DNA from: Saccoglossus kowalevskii
Taxonomy: Eukaryota; Hemichordata; Enteropneusta; Harrimaniidae
Assembly: GCF_000003605.2 (NCBI RefSeq)
Contig: NW_003154241.1
Coordinates: 98,413 to 162,412 of the forward strand
Reading direction: 5' to 3'
DNA length: 64,000 nucleotides
In this document: one piece after another, positions 44,201 to 55,990 of the stretch
Position numbering within the stretch: position 1 is the stretch's first letter
How the letters are laid out: each line of letters starts with the position of its first letter
Program-made: the position numbers and the translations under genes
Notes under the pieces: model-generated
Told to the model about the DNA's origin: nothing
The model's input: only the letters and a program-made list of their open reading frames with translations
Database searches by the model: none

Positions 44201-46448
44201 TCATAGCTATTCATGCTATATTTACTAAAATAGTCCTCTAAATATCTCTTTACCACTCTGTTGCAATTTTAAAGTACAATGTACTGTGAAATCTCGACAA
44301 ACTGACCTTGATGACATGAACCAACTAAATGAGCCTATGAAATACTGACATACATGTATGCAAACCAAAACCCAACAACAAGCCACTGCAAACAATCCAA
44401 AATGGTGGATTAAGTGAATTGCATCAAATACTACATTGCCGGTCAGGAACAAGGTGAGCAGCACACAGATATTAATAAATATACATGCAAGTTAAAATTA
44501 TGAAAATAAATTAACCATGTACTTACAGGCCACAAGAATCTTGTATTTATATCTGTCGTAATATCATCCTGCATAATAGTCATACCAGTCAATGGCTCAA
44601 ACACTGTATTATGCTTGATGTGCATTTTACTATAGACTCCAAGTTCACCACCACATGCATCTGATTGCCCAACAAATAATTGCTGTATTAGAAATTAAAA
44701 CATACCCATTAATTTGTTACTACTGTTATTACTGCCTCAATGGAAGTGCATATACATGTAATTCTTTCTGAAATCGGATGGTTATTACAAATAATTACCG
44801 GTATATCCAATGGAGTTATCATAAACTAGCTTCCGAGAGAATGACTACGGTAATATAAATATACTTCATAATCAATTTGTGTGGTTTTTTTTCACTTAAT
44901 AGCTTACCATAATCATATCAGTAATTACTGCTATAATTTTATTTTAATATGGTAGCTTTGGAATCTTGATGAAGCTCAGAAAAAAAATGGAAATACTTCA
45001 TTGATGAAGTACACTTGTATCTGAAACATAGACCCCCACCAAAAGATGCACGGTATGTAGTCAATCAACTACCTGGTCATTTAATAACAAAATACAGAAC
45101 TTTTCTCTTGTACTACATAATATAATTATTCTGGGTTTTGAGAGGCTTGAAACAGGAGATGGCAATTGAGAGTTTTGTCCAGTTAGGACACAATTTCTAA
45201 CTGTATCTATCAGTAACTTTATATAACTTACCCATGGTAGTGAGCTAATTGCCTTGCTTCCAGTCATTCTGTCTGGCTTTAAAGTATCTCGAACCAGATT
45301 ATATTTCAAATTAGTGCCATACAATTTTTTCATCTCATTGTATACTCTCAAAGATGGTTCTGATGGTTCTTCATCTGATAGCAGAATGAAAATGAAAGAT
45401 AATGTAATATAAGCTGAAACACCAAACCCATGTATAAAAGATTGGACATTATACCCACAAATATTATTACCAAATGTCTATGGAAACATATTTTCCTGCA
45501 TTTACATATTTCTTTTTTCATAAATTTTGATAACCTCTGATATATTTTGAATAGGTCACATAATATCATCCCTGAAAAGAGGTGGTAATATGTATGACAA
45601 CATCTGTTGTTTCTTTTTCCTGAATGATGTCACTTTGTTTTGGAATCAGAAGCATTATAGAATTCTGTCACTGAACACAAGTTATCCCATAGAGTAAAAC
45701 ATGATACATTGCATTATAATATATTACCCAGTAGGACTTTTTGGCTGACTATAATCTCAATGCCCATTAAATCTAAAAGACACAGTTAGATGTGAAGTGA
45801 ACAAGACCATACAGAACATGTTTTGGCTGCCACAGTTGTTAGTATTATTGAAATCTAATTGACACATATCATGCGTGTATTCTGAAGCATACAAGACATT
45901 TTAACATTATTATCGATATGATAGACTGTTGTACAACATTTCAAAAGCCAATCTTGTGCCTTCCTAGTTCCCAACTCACTCATCCTACCTTCTGAACCAG
46001 GGTTACTAGCACAGTCGTCTCCATTATGTAGCATATGCTGCTGTATAACACCAGTCTGGTTAGAAAGAAAAATCCCAATATTGCCAAGTTGTTCATCATC
46101 AAGAACTCCAGTCTCACTTGAAACACCAGCACTGTGATCGTGACTCGTTTTCCTCCTCTTTACAGCTTCCACGACTTTGTTCAGATTTTGTCTTTTCTTT
46201 TGACGGACTCTGCTGGCAATGCTGTCTGTTTGCCTGCGCTTTCTGTGCTGTGTTTGCATTACATTCTTATTTTCCCTTCTCTCCTCATGACATCTTTCAA
46301 CAACATTATTATCACCATTTGGGCAAGCAGTTTCTATGGTAACGCCATCCTCGTTTCTGGAACCTTTTTCTCTAGTTCCTTTAAGTCTCATCAAACGTAT
46401 TTGGGCAGCACGTATTGCTCCTATTACCTTTCTGCTTTTCCTACCCAT
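38501..46448 (-). CDS. PRDM-family PR/SET domain C2H2 zinc-finger protein, complete, 8 exons
   Basis: Probable DNA-binding chromatin regulator or histone methyltransferase-like protein of the nucleus. Coding exons in order: 45989-46448, 45232-45374, 44527-44682, 42900-43028, 42475-42601, 41072-41274, 39931-40078 and 38501-39546. All are GT-AG and in phase, giving 2412 bases (803 residues and a stop). Order: basic N-terminus (about 1-153), PR/SET domain (about 195-330), seven C2H2 fingers (about 339-540) and a His/Pro/Ser/Tyr-rich tail. The gene is divergent from RAB40. The PR blocks LSDESKSTWLRYLNPAP and NTELLFWFSPAY resemble PRDM10/PRDM15 (SDE..NWM.F.RPA, ELKVWYAASY) as I remember them, but I cannot assign an orthologue. 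A canonical catalytic SET motif is not obvious. Confidence 0.9.
41668..42190 (-). mobile_element. Non-LTR retrotransposon (LINE) 3' fragment
   Basis: On the minus strand an open frame encodes LTKFRLGNHCLKIETGRHTG, then DRVCNMCDNDHVEDEQHFVT and NCPHYNEIR. The motif R.C..C....VEDE.HF...CP.Y...R is a familiar C-terminal signature of CR1/Jockey-group LINE reverse-transcriptase proteins. Downstream are an A/T-rich stretch with an A18-type run, CATCCCCTCCGGGGGATG, and a terminal AATAAATAAATAAA tail at about 41668-41690. The copy is 5'-truncated and lies in PRDM intron 5 on the same strand as the host gene. Confidence 0.8.
42475..45374 (-). CDS. PRDM PR/SET domain exons (exons 2-5)
   Basis: Exons 45232-45374, 44527-44682, 42900-43028 and 42475-42601 encode SKAISSLPWQLFVGQSDACG, GELGVYSKMHIKHNTVFEPL, RFLWPVFNENGKVSNYLDLS, DESKSTWLRYLNPAPKRDLQ and NTLFFVSIRNIKPNTELLFW. 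The run LPxxL ... GVYSKxxIxxxTxFxPLxG ... WLRYLNPA ... QNI ... FxxxRxIxPxTELLxWxSxxY matches the PR domain from start to end. The usual aromatic YVDG/FVDG block is replaced by YLDLSDES. The PR domain splitting over four exons fits PRDM genes. Confidence 0.85.
43531..44245 (+). repeat. 109-bp minisatellite, about 6.5 copies
   Basis: Unit starts recur at 43609, 43718, 43827, 43936, 44045 and 44154 (TTGTTGTCTGAGTATGTCAT), with partial diverged copies at both ends. The middle copies are almost identical, including CACCATTTTATTCATCCTAA, while the flanking ones carry several changes, as expected from unequal exchange. It lies in PRDM intron 3. Confidence 0.9.
45989..46448 (-). CDS. PRDM exon 1 with start codon
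   Basis: Start ATG at 46446-46448. Encodes MGRKSRKVIGAIRAAQIRLM, a long basic Arg/Lys/Gln-rich stretch (RKRRQTDSIASRVRQKKRQN, VKRRKTSHDHS) likely to carry nuclear localisation signals, then an acidic-to-neutral segment ending NPGSE plus one base. No KRAB or SSXRD domain is visible. Intron 1 is 614 bases. Confidence 0.8.
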
Positions 46449-47135
46449 TGCACGGTTTATTTATAATTCCTAAGAAGATGAAAAAAGATGCAGGTCGTAT
46501 ATTCAGAGCGCAACCAGACTTACATCGTCAACACAAGTTCAAGGCCCGGATATGTTATGTGCAAAGTGGAGTTCCCACAATTTGTGCAAGACTTGTGCCG
46601 TTTCTAACATTTCTGAATAGTGCAAGTAACATACAACTGAAATACTCTGACAGTTTATTGTATTATATGCAATTACCTTAGAACGGTCTCGGTCATGTGG
46701 CAATTAGTCCCATCCTGCCAAAATATTCGATTTACCAGCGAAAATCTGTCGAATATCAATAATACAGACAAAAATTGGAGAGAGGAAATGACAAACCATC
46801 GAATGAACCCAGAAAATGAACTGGGCAGGCGCACAATGTTGCCTTCTGGGAAATTGAAATCATTCGCAACACATAACAGTGGAAGATGCATGACAGCTGA
46901 CTGTGGTGGTTGTTTCGCAGTGATATTGTTGGATTTGTTCTAGTTTCGAGCATAATACGTAACTTTACGGGAGATCGGAGTACGCTGTCTATATCTAAAT
47001 AGTAACCGTGATGATGGGCAGGTAGAAAACGTTAGTTTCTGAGCATAACAAACGGACCCGACTTTACTCTGTGAGTGACCGATTGTCGCATCGCGCTAGT
47101 CGTGTCCGCCGATGTTGTGTAATCGGCTATCCACC
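46449..47135. promoter_or_regulatory. Divergent promoter interval between PRDM and RAB40
   Basis: The two start codons are 687 bases apart and point away from each other. The RAB40-proximal part (about 46930-47135) is locally CpG-rich (GATCGGAGTACG, CGCATCGCGCTAGTCGTGTC) compared with the surroundings. No TATA box was seen. A shared, broad promoter is inferred from layout and CpG content. Confidence 0.5.
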
Positions 47136-47277
47136 ATGGGTGCAACAAACATCGGGAAGCCCTACGATTACATGTTGAAGTTTTTAGTCGTCGGCGATAG
47201 CGATGTTGGAAAGGGAGAAATACTAAGTGGTTTAGAGGACGGGGTGGCAGATTCGCCCTATGGCCAATACACTAATG
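47136..47277 (+). CDS. RAB40: RAB40 exon 1
   Basis: Start ATG in an ideal CCACCATGG context. Encodes [40 protein letters not shown] and PYGQYTN plus one base before the GTGAGT donor. The P-loop GDSDVGKGE, with Gly after the lysine instead of Ser/Thr, and SPYG are hallmarks of RAB40, the SOCS-box RAB subfamily that recruits Cullin5 ubiquitin ligase. The G-domain rest and the SOCS box lie beyond the window. Exon 2 begins at 63944 in matching phase. Confidence 0.95.
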
Positions 47278-50200
47278 GTGAGTGACGTATTATTTATGTG
47301 ACCGGTGGCACGATCTTGGCACGGCACGGCGGATCGGTTTCATAATAACATCATGTTTATTTGTCCGTATCGTTATTTTATCGACACGAATGTGCCGAAG
47401 TTTGCGGCATTGTTTGGAAAAACATGGCACAGCCATTTGGTTTTCGGACAGTTTTGAGGTATTTTATCATCAATTGCGTGAAAAAAAACACACATTGCGG
47501 ATGTAATATTGTTTGTAGATTCATGTACACAGTAATTAGTCAATACTCATCATTCGTAACAACGTGTTGTTTATGATAAATCGCTATCATCAATGTTTCA
47601 ACCGGCTCGAACAGATAGTTCTTGGCACTGTGATGTCAGTGCTACCAAGAAGGATCGTGAATGTAGATTGGTTCTCTGGTTTGCGGATCGAAGTGTTATT
47701 TGCGGTCATAACGATGTCAAAACATAGCTCAGAGTCGGGGACAAAGAAATGAACGGGAGCCCAAAACATCACCCAGTATCGTCGATTTCAACATATGCTG
47801 GTGTTATTGTTCCGTTGAATTCAAAGCGGAACAAGCCGAGCGTCTTACAAAAACAAAGCCGTGACTCAATTAACAGGGTATTGCGTTTCACCGTTATTCC
47901 GTCTGCCACTTGCCACTTCTATTGTATTGAGTATTGACTGGCAATGTGCAAAACTACGAACTTGTCAATTGGCGGGGTGGGGGGTATTTGTTACAGAAAA
48001 GTTGCTGGCATTTCATTGTACACTGTCAGTATCTCATTCACATCATGGATAAATCTTGTTATTTTTGCATGTGTGCGCAAATATTGGCACTATTTTTGTT
48101 TAGTCAGATTATCATTATTTCTTTTATCCCACAAGCTACTTGTGCAGTATAATACATTGACAATTTTACTGTCACCTGCCAAAGCTAGTCTTACTTTGTG
48201 TCAACATGTGCTAGACATTACCCCACATGACCTCAGTTTTCCTTTCCAATTGCTTTGTGTGTGGTTTTCTGCTAGTTATTGGAAGGATGACACTATAATT
48301 TATCATTTCAACAAATCATGATTACTAAAATAAGACCGCAGCAACCAAATACAGGGTGATAGATTTCTATGTCCTGTAGGGTATACAACAAGTTTAAGCC
48401 ACACACTAAGATTAATAAAATTATGACAAGACTGCTCACAGCTGAGACACAGGAGAAATGTGTCTGTGGTATTGGTAATAGATTGGTATATCTTGTTGCA
48501 TGTACAGATCCAGGCACTAACAAGGGTATAATTATATGGCAGCAGCTGGACACGCATACCACTTTTGCACTTGGCTCTTTATCTTGTTTTTTCTCCAAAT
48601 TGTTTAGTCTTGCATGATTTTGGTATGTTAAAGTTCTAAATCCAAGTTGTGTATAATATATTCATCAGTTAAAATTATTTAGGTTATTTATTGTCGTCAT
48701 TTGAAACATTATCGTTGATATTATAAATAACCCTTATCGGTATGTCTGGTCTATAATATTCTAATTATTGTTCATAGATATCACATTTGTTGTTGTTGGT
48801 GATGGTGGGGTCTTTAAGTTCTGAATGGTTTGCTGAAAATTGAAAGGCTATGATTGTTATGCAGCATTTGTTAAAATTTTGTACATAAAAGTACTACAGA
48901 CTGCTTTAATTTCAGAAGAAATAAATGTTCATGAATTTCACGAGTCAATGATAATCACAAAATTTTGTTGCAGTGAAAATTTCTCTGGTGTCTGTGATTT
49001 TTCCGAAATTTTTCCATGAATGCCTTAAAATCATGAAATCGCGAGAAATTTCCAGCAGTAAAAACGTTTTACAGTATTTTACGCACATATACGAGTGTCA
49101 CATGGGACCCATTTGAAACACAACACAACACAACACTTCACAATGACCATTTTGTAACACATATTATAATCTACAGTTTCATACCCTCCCTCAACAAAAC
49201 ATGATGGATAATACTGTCCCTGGGGGAGGTGAAAGTATGCAATACTTCAATCCGTTTCCATTTCCTACAGTATTATTTTCATTTTTCTACCTCAACCTCT
49301 AATTAATTAGATTCCACAAACATACAGTAATTGGTTTTGCAACACAATGATCTACTGCATTTTCTCAAATATATTAACATGATGGTTATAAATTTTGCAC
49401 TATTTCCTGTTGCCACTCATATCATCGCTGATTACATGGTCTTCTAAAGTATCCATAAATTTGCTCTTAAATGTTGTGAATAATGCATGAGAATACACAA
49501 TTTTAATTAAACAAATTTGTAGAAGGCAGAAAAATAAAACTTAGAGCTTTGCCTTGTATGAACATGGATATGAAACTAAAGGCATTCTCAATATTTGAAC
49601 ATACTTTAAAACTCAATTAGTTATGTTCATTTATTCAGTCAAGTATTTTGTTTTCAGTTCCATCTTTGACACAGTCGAATTTAATGTATTCACCTTTGCA
49701 TTGCTGTATTTTTGAAAAACATTTCAGAGTTCATTCATTGAAATTTTTCCTTGTAAGTAAGTTGAACGTTTGCCTGGAAATGCTATTGATTTCTTTTATT
49801 TTTAGGGTGCAAACACTTCATAAAGTCTGAACTAATATTTCAGGAATGTATCACTGATCTTAACTAGCACCCTGGTAAAGTGCAAATATCATGTTTCTGT
49901 AAGTGACTGATCCATGTTAAAACTGTTTATTATTTGTTTACAAGCCTAGGGGAGTGGTATGTCTTGTGTCTTAAAATAAAGCCCTACTGTATATGTAATG
50001 TTGTCAGCTTCTATTTAGACATGTAAGCAAAGTGTTGATGGGTCCCTCTCAAAAACCATGTGTATTTCGGAAGTTCAGGAAATGGACATAAATCATATAT
50101 TTGATAATTAATTTAGAAGTCAATCTAGAATTTGGCGGCCTGATATTTTCTGTGGTATGTGATCATGGATTTAAATATGCTGATGATAGTAAAATGGTTA

Positions 50201-53200
50201 TGGTCTTGTTTGTTTTTAATATACACATCATAATGGTATATTATTATAGCGAGGTTATATCATTAACAGTTTAATGATAACCTCATTGGTTACTAGTATA
50301 TAAATTGTTTTCTCGTCAGAGGGTCACAATTTATCGGTAATTTTATTCATGTGCATGTTTTCGTAAGAATTCTAATATCCTGAGCAGGGTATTGACAGAT
50401 GGATCATTGCTGATGAAAATATCCAGGAGTGTTTCCATGAATATCTTGGTCTCCCACCAGTACGCTTCGTTTTAATTACAATTTTTACATGTACATAGTA
50501 GATGATCGGCTGTCAAGCTTTTTGTCAGCACTATGATCAGTGAACCATTTCCTTTGAGGTGGCTTTTATGTGCATTGCTATTGCTGAAGCAAAAAGATGA
50601 TTTAATTTCTGTAGAAACAACTTGTTACTCAACCTGATGAGCTAGCTGTCAAATAGCAAATAAAATTCATGTAATCTTTTGCTTCTGGGGGCACTTTGTT
50701 TGTTGTGCTGGAATTGAGCCTTGGGAATCCATTGCTGCTGCTGTATAGGATAACAGGAACGTTATATGTGTACATTTGTATGTGTTATTGAGACATAGAT
50801 ATTTTCTTTCTTCTCTGCCTTGAACTATTGGACATCATGCATTCTTGTCAACAGATTTCCAGCATCGACAGTTCAGTTTGTGGATTCCTCATGCGTATCA
50901 CCTGTATGTCTAGCAACATGCCCTCTGCTCTCTGAAATTATTAACGTTCAACTGGCTGTCCTGTGGCAGCCTCTCAACTAAAAAATTGTCATTGTTTAGC
51001 TACCCGTACGTATCATAGCTGCATTCAACTCTACAACACACACAAAAAACTTATGTCTTAAAATTATTCTTGATTTTAAGATCTGTGCTGAAATTTAGAA
51101 TGCTTTAACTTTTGATTATGAGTGTTATTGACCTCTCCCTCTCCTAAATCAGAAATTCGCCAAGGTCCCAATCATTTGGGATTTTCTAAGAGATTCACCT
51201 CGTTCAATAACCTTGCTGCTGAATGAAACACAACAACATTGTAAAAACTAGGCACTACCAGCTCAGGGCACACAAAAGACATGGTTGTTTTGACTGGATT
51301 CTTCAGGTCCCATCACTCCACCATTATAAACATTATCATCTTGTTTGTCTTGTTGAATCATGAGTTTCTAAACATAATGTCCTTGGTATTCGAAGCCACA
51401 TAAGGTTGAATGACAATATTTCATTCAGTGCTGGCAGCTTGTTATGCAAATATTAGCTTTTAAGAGATCTTTCCTGATTGGCTCAGTGCAACCTGTTTGT
51501 GTCAATTTGTCTTTCTGAAGGTATATTTGAATATGATTACTTGTTTTTTAATTAATTTAGTTATTGTATATACTTTATATTTTAATCTTATCATATAGTA
51601 CAGACCTTTATTAAAGGTTAATAAAGTTAGTCATTTAATATTTTAATGTCATAAACTTAGGTCTTGTAATGTTTCGTAACTTTGATAACTTGGCATTTTT
51701 TGTCATTTAATTTATTCACCAGCCAATGTAACTAAATTTTTATCAATATTGTTTATTGCTGTATCAAATTAATCAATAAATTATTTGAATAAAAACAATT
51801 GTAGTAAATTTCCAAATTTATGTGTGAAATTGTCCCCCTGGTCATACACAGTGCAAGTGGATGGCAACACTTAATACGATGTCTTTAACATTTTTAGCAT
51901 GTTCAAATTCTGAAAATGTATTTTATAATTTGGACTTTAATTATATTATAATGTGATATCATCATATATCAAATTAAGAAAGTAGTGCTCCAATGTCTCT
52001 CAAAACTACCGAATAAAACACCATGTAATAGGTGCTGTGGCCCGCAGTACATCCTCTCTTTGGCAATTGACTTGTCTGAATTCCATGATGTTTACATCAA
52101 TAATTTCCCTTTCCCCTCCACCGTTCGCCTCAAAATGCTGAATAACGAACCACAATTTTCAGCGATAAGTCTTTGTTCAACCCAGATATACCACATAAAA
52201 GACATAATGTGTATAAAATTACTGACAATCATTCGTATTACCGGTAAAATTTTATGTAATACTTTTTATACAAGGCCGGACAATAATATATCGTTTGTCG
52301 CAATTATGTCCATATTTCTGGCTAGATTGTGAATTTCCAGTTAATGCAACTATTGTGTCATTTTCCATAATGTTCGATAAATTAACCGTAAAATAACATT
52401 AAGTGCTGTACACTACCATTAATTTTGCCATCTGCCAGTTTCTAATTGAAGGAATCATTACTATAAATTGGCTGCTTTCCAAATTCATTTCATATTATTG
52501 CCGCTTCCATACCCTAGTAATTCAGAGATAATTTTCTACAGAAATATGTTGGGTTATCTATACTTTGTAAGTTGAATTCATTCTTAATAATACGTATGTT
52601 ATACTACTTGTACTGTACCATATTTTTTCTACTAAATAGGCTTATTCACACTTTGGTCTGTAGATTCACCTTTTTTGAGTTTATTCACATAGAAATGGGA
52701 GAAAATAATTGAAAGTTGATTTTGTAGGACCAAAAATGAAATCAATGATTACTACTGAGTGGTATGGTGATGTTATTTGCGAATACTTTCAATACTTTCA
52801 GTTTGTTTGATAAATATCATACACACAATCTTATGACAAACTTATTTTATACTTATCCCACCTTGCTACATCATTTCCAAAAAGTCTGTTCCACAAACCC
52901 ATCTACTGGTATATATCTGCCAATGGCTTTATAGAGAGAATACAATATAGTTATGTTGTAAAGTGTGTCCTATGTTTACACATATGTGTGTTTGCTGAGG
53001 AAATATACATGAAAAATAAATTATGTTAATATTGCCCTTCTTTTTTTGAGTAACTATTTTTGCAATAATCAGTTAATATTTACCAACGACAATGTAAATT
53101 CAGAAATTCTACAGTTTGCATATATCATTGCTATTTGATTAGATTACCTCTTAGTTGCTTTATATTATCATATATTAAAAACTAATAATATTGATAATTC

Positions 53201-54805
53201 TTATTGTAATATTTGTCTATAATATGTGTTGTGTCATAAATATTGAAACAAATTTAATTGTGGCCATAGTCAAAATTCCTTCTCACTGTTTTAACATGAC
53301 ATGGTTATGTTCTAAATTTGTGACAAGTTGTTTATTATGGGAACCATTTATTGTCTGGGCAATTTAGCAGGAATTTATTGGAGTTTCATTTCTCTTTTAT
53401 GCCTTATTGGTTTGGACACTACAACATCAACACATTCTCACACTTGAATAATTCTGATCATATCCTATTTCAGCTGTCGATTTTATTGTTCATTTGGTCT
53501 CAAATTTATCCCGAAACTACTGAGAAATGTCTTAGAGATAGATGAAATAACCAGACTGACAATGTTAGGTGTCAATGTGTGTAAGGGCTTTCTATTCAAA
53601 TATCTTCAATGTGATGGGCTGTTGTGAGTTGCTGTTATCGTAAATAATATGACTGGTTAACCACACAGTGACTAGAGCTTTTAAGTACTGTGTTGTAAGA
53701 ATGCAAGACAAGTGAAGTATGCATGTCAGAGATCACCTATGTGAGTGGTGTAAACCTGTCATATGAAGTCACAAAACATTTATCATGTACATTATGCATG
53801 ATTTGGACAAATACAAAGTTGAGTGAAATGAAATGGCCAAAAACAAAATAACACACTTTATTTTCAAGATACCATTCTCATCTAAATATTTTCATCTGTT
53901 CCATGAGTTACTGAGCATCTTGTCAATTTTAATATTACTTAAAGTCAACTAATCATACCACTGTTATTAGGTAATTACTATCTGCAAACATTAAGCAATC
54001 AAGAATGTATGCATGATAATTTTTCTATTTTATCTCTGGGAGGAATGTTCTCTTGACTATGATGTATTCAGTCTGATGTCTATTGAACTCTTGGTGTTCT
54101 TGATAAATCATTGACGGTCTGTTATCTTTAAAAATTGTCTAGCAAAATGCTTTGATAACGACTCTCATTGGTAGTGCTTCTGTAAACGAGATACCTTCAT
54201 GTACAGTAATAATTACCTGTCAAACCGTAAACATTGCCAGCAGCACAAATTGATCGGTTTACAGATCTTTTTGATATGTAACTTGTCTGAAGTGCTGCGT
54301 TTTATACCCTAACAACAATCGTTGCCTAGGCATACAATGTACAGCTAATGCTGGATACGCAAGCTGCTGTTCCTCTCTGATAACCTTTGTACAGTAAGTC
54401 TGGATATCTATTAACCTTCGAGGCAACCAACCATTACATATAACTTCTATTGTTATTGGTTATTTTAACCATCGTAATACCCAGCTATCTCATTCATCAT
54501 ATTGTATTGTGTTTCTTTGTCGTCCTGGATCAAATATACTCATCGTGTTCGCCATGTGCTGCATTTATAGATAAAATAAATTAATACATAGTAGTGTGAA
54601 TTATTTCAGTTCTTTTTTACCTTGAGAAACTAAAATCCTGATGTGTTTTGTCTTGTTATCAGTGATGCAAATTTTAATTTTCCATCATAAAGTGTTCGTC
54701 AAGAAAAGTCATAAAATTAGGTAGCATCAGTTCTTTTGGAAAAAGTGGTATATTTTTTATTTTTGTGAAAATTCATCTCCATTAACTCTGGCGCTTGTTA
54801 TTTTT

Positions 54806-55990
54806 AGTCCCCGTTCGGACGAAGTCCGAAAACGGGGACTTATAATTCGGTCTCCGTCCGTGCGTATGTGCGTCCGTGCGTCCGTCCGGAGTCATGTCTC
54901 AGAATCCCTTGGGCCGATTCCGTTCATTTTTTGCATGTACCTAGTACTTTATGTGGGACATATGCACATGCAGTGGTTTAGCGATTCAATTCAAAATGGC
55001 CGACTGGCAGCCATCTTGTTTTTGAAAATGTTGTATTTTGGACATGCTTTGTCAGTTTTCATTCAAACTTGGTACATAGATCNNNNNNNNNNNNNNNNNN
55101 NNNNNNNNNNNNNNNNNNNNNNNNNNNNNNNNATACATGTTAGGATACATGTCCGTGACGATTTATTTCACAATTGGATTAAAGATGGCCGACTGGCAGC
55201 CATCTTATTTTTTGAAAATGTTGTATTTTGGACATGCTTTGTCAGTTTTCATTCAAATTTAGTACATAGATCATACATGTTAGAATACATGTCCCCGACC
55301 GTTCCTGAGTCTGTCTGTCTGTTTGTCCATCCGTCCATCCGTGTGTCCATCCGTTCGTGTCAGTCTGTCCAGAGTAATATTTCAGAATCCCTTAGACCGA
55401 TTTCGTTCATTCTTTGCATGTGCCTATAGTACTTTATGTGGGACATATTCACATGCAGTGGTTTAGCGATTTGATTCAAAATAGCCGACTGGCAGCCATC
55501 TTGTTTTTTGAAAATGTTGTATTTTGGACATGCTTTGTCAGTTGTCATTCAAACTTGGTACATAGATTATACATGTTAGGATACATGTCCATGACGATTT
55601 ATTTCGCAATTGGATCAAAGAAGGTCGACTGACAAGCATCTTGTTTTTTTTATACCGTATCTTGGACGTGCTCTGTCAGTTTTCATTCGAATTTGGCACA
55701 TACATGTACTTTATACATGTTAGGACGCATGTCTATGACAATTTGTTGCAAAATCTGGTCAAGGATGGCCGATTGACAGCCATCTGATGTTTTGGCCTTA
55801 CTAATATATTCCACAATTTATGTACCATTTTCATTTGTATTTAGCACATACATCATACGTATCAGTGTGTTTCATAATCAGATCAAAGATGGCCGAATAA
55901 CGGCTGTTTTTATTTTTGGCCATATTACTACTACACGAAACACATGTTTTGATGTAAATAAACAATCTGTTGTATACGCCACTTGGAACT
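54806..55990 (+). repeat. Hairpin-headed repeat array, unclassified, interrupted by assembly gap
   Basis: It begins with an imperfect palindrome (CCCCGTTCGGACGAAGTCCG then AAAACGGGG) and a GTCCGTCC-rich leader. Then come repeated modules: GATGGCCGACTGGCAGCCAT, TTGTATTTTGGACATGCTTT and GTCAGTTTTCATTCAAA, with GGACATGC-type anchors at 55041, 55231, 55527 and 55665, and more decayed copies to about 55900. The leader with CAGAATCCCTT..CCGATT recurs at about 55370. The ORF running through it (54860-55429) crosses the N run and is not a gene. Confidence 0.65.
55083..55132. other. Assembly gap (50 N)
   Basis: A run of 50 N inside the repeat array. The round number suggests a scaffold placeholder rather than a measured length. 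Confidence 0.98.

Noticed and set aside
43531-44245. Regular direct repeats as a possible CRISPR array
   Set aside because: Units are contiguous 109-bp copies with no spacers, in a eukaryotic intron; this is a minisatellite.
46118-46466. Plus-strand ORFs opposite PRDM exon 1
   Set aside because: Antisense shadows of the basic N-terminal coding exon.
48303-48617. Overlapping ORFs on both strands near 48.3-48.6 kb
   Set aside because: Three short frames open at once with no domain or splice fit; chance ORFs in the RAB40 intron.
51985-52332. 115-codon ORF in RAB40 intron 1
   Set aside because: No domain, no splice partners and mixed Cys/Ile composition; possibly an old repeat fragment but not supportable.
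54860-55429. 189-codon ORF crossing the N gap
   Set aside because: It lies wholly in repeat modules and reads through 50 N; not a gene.
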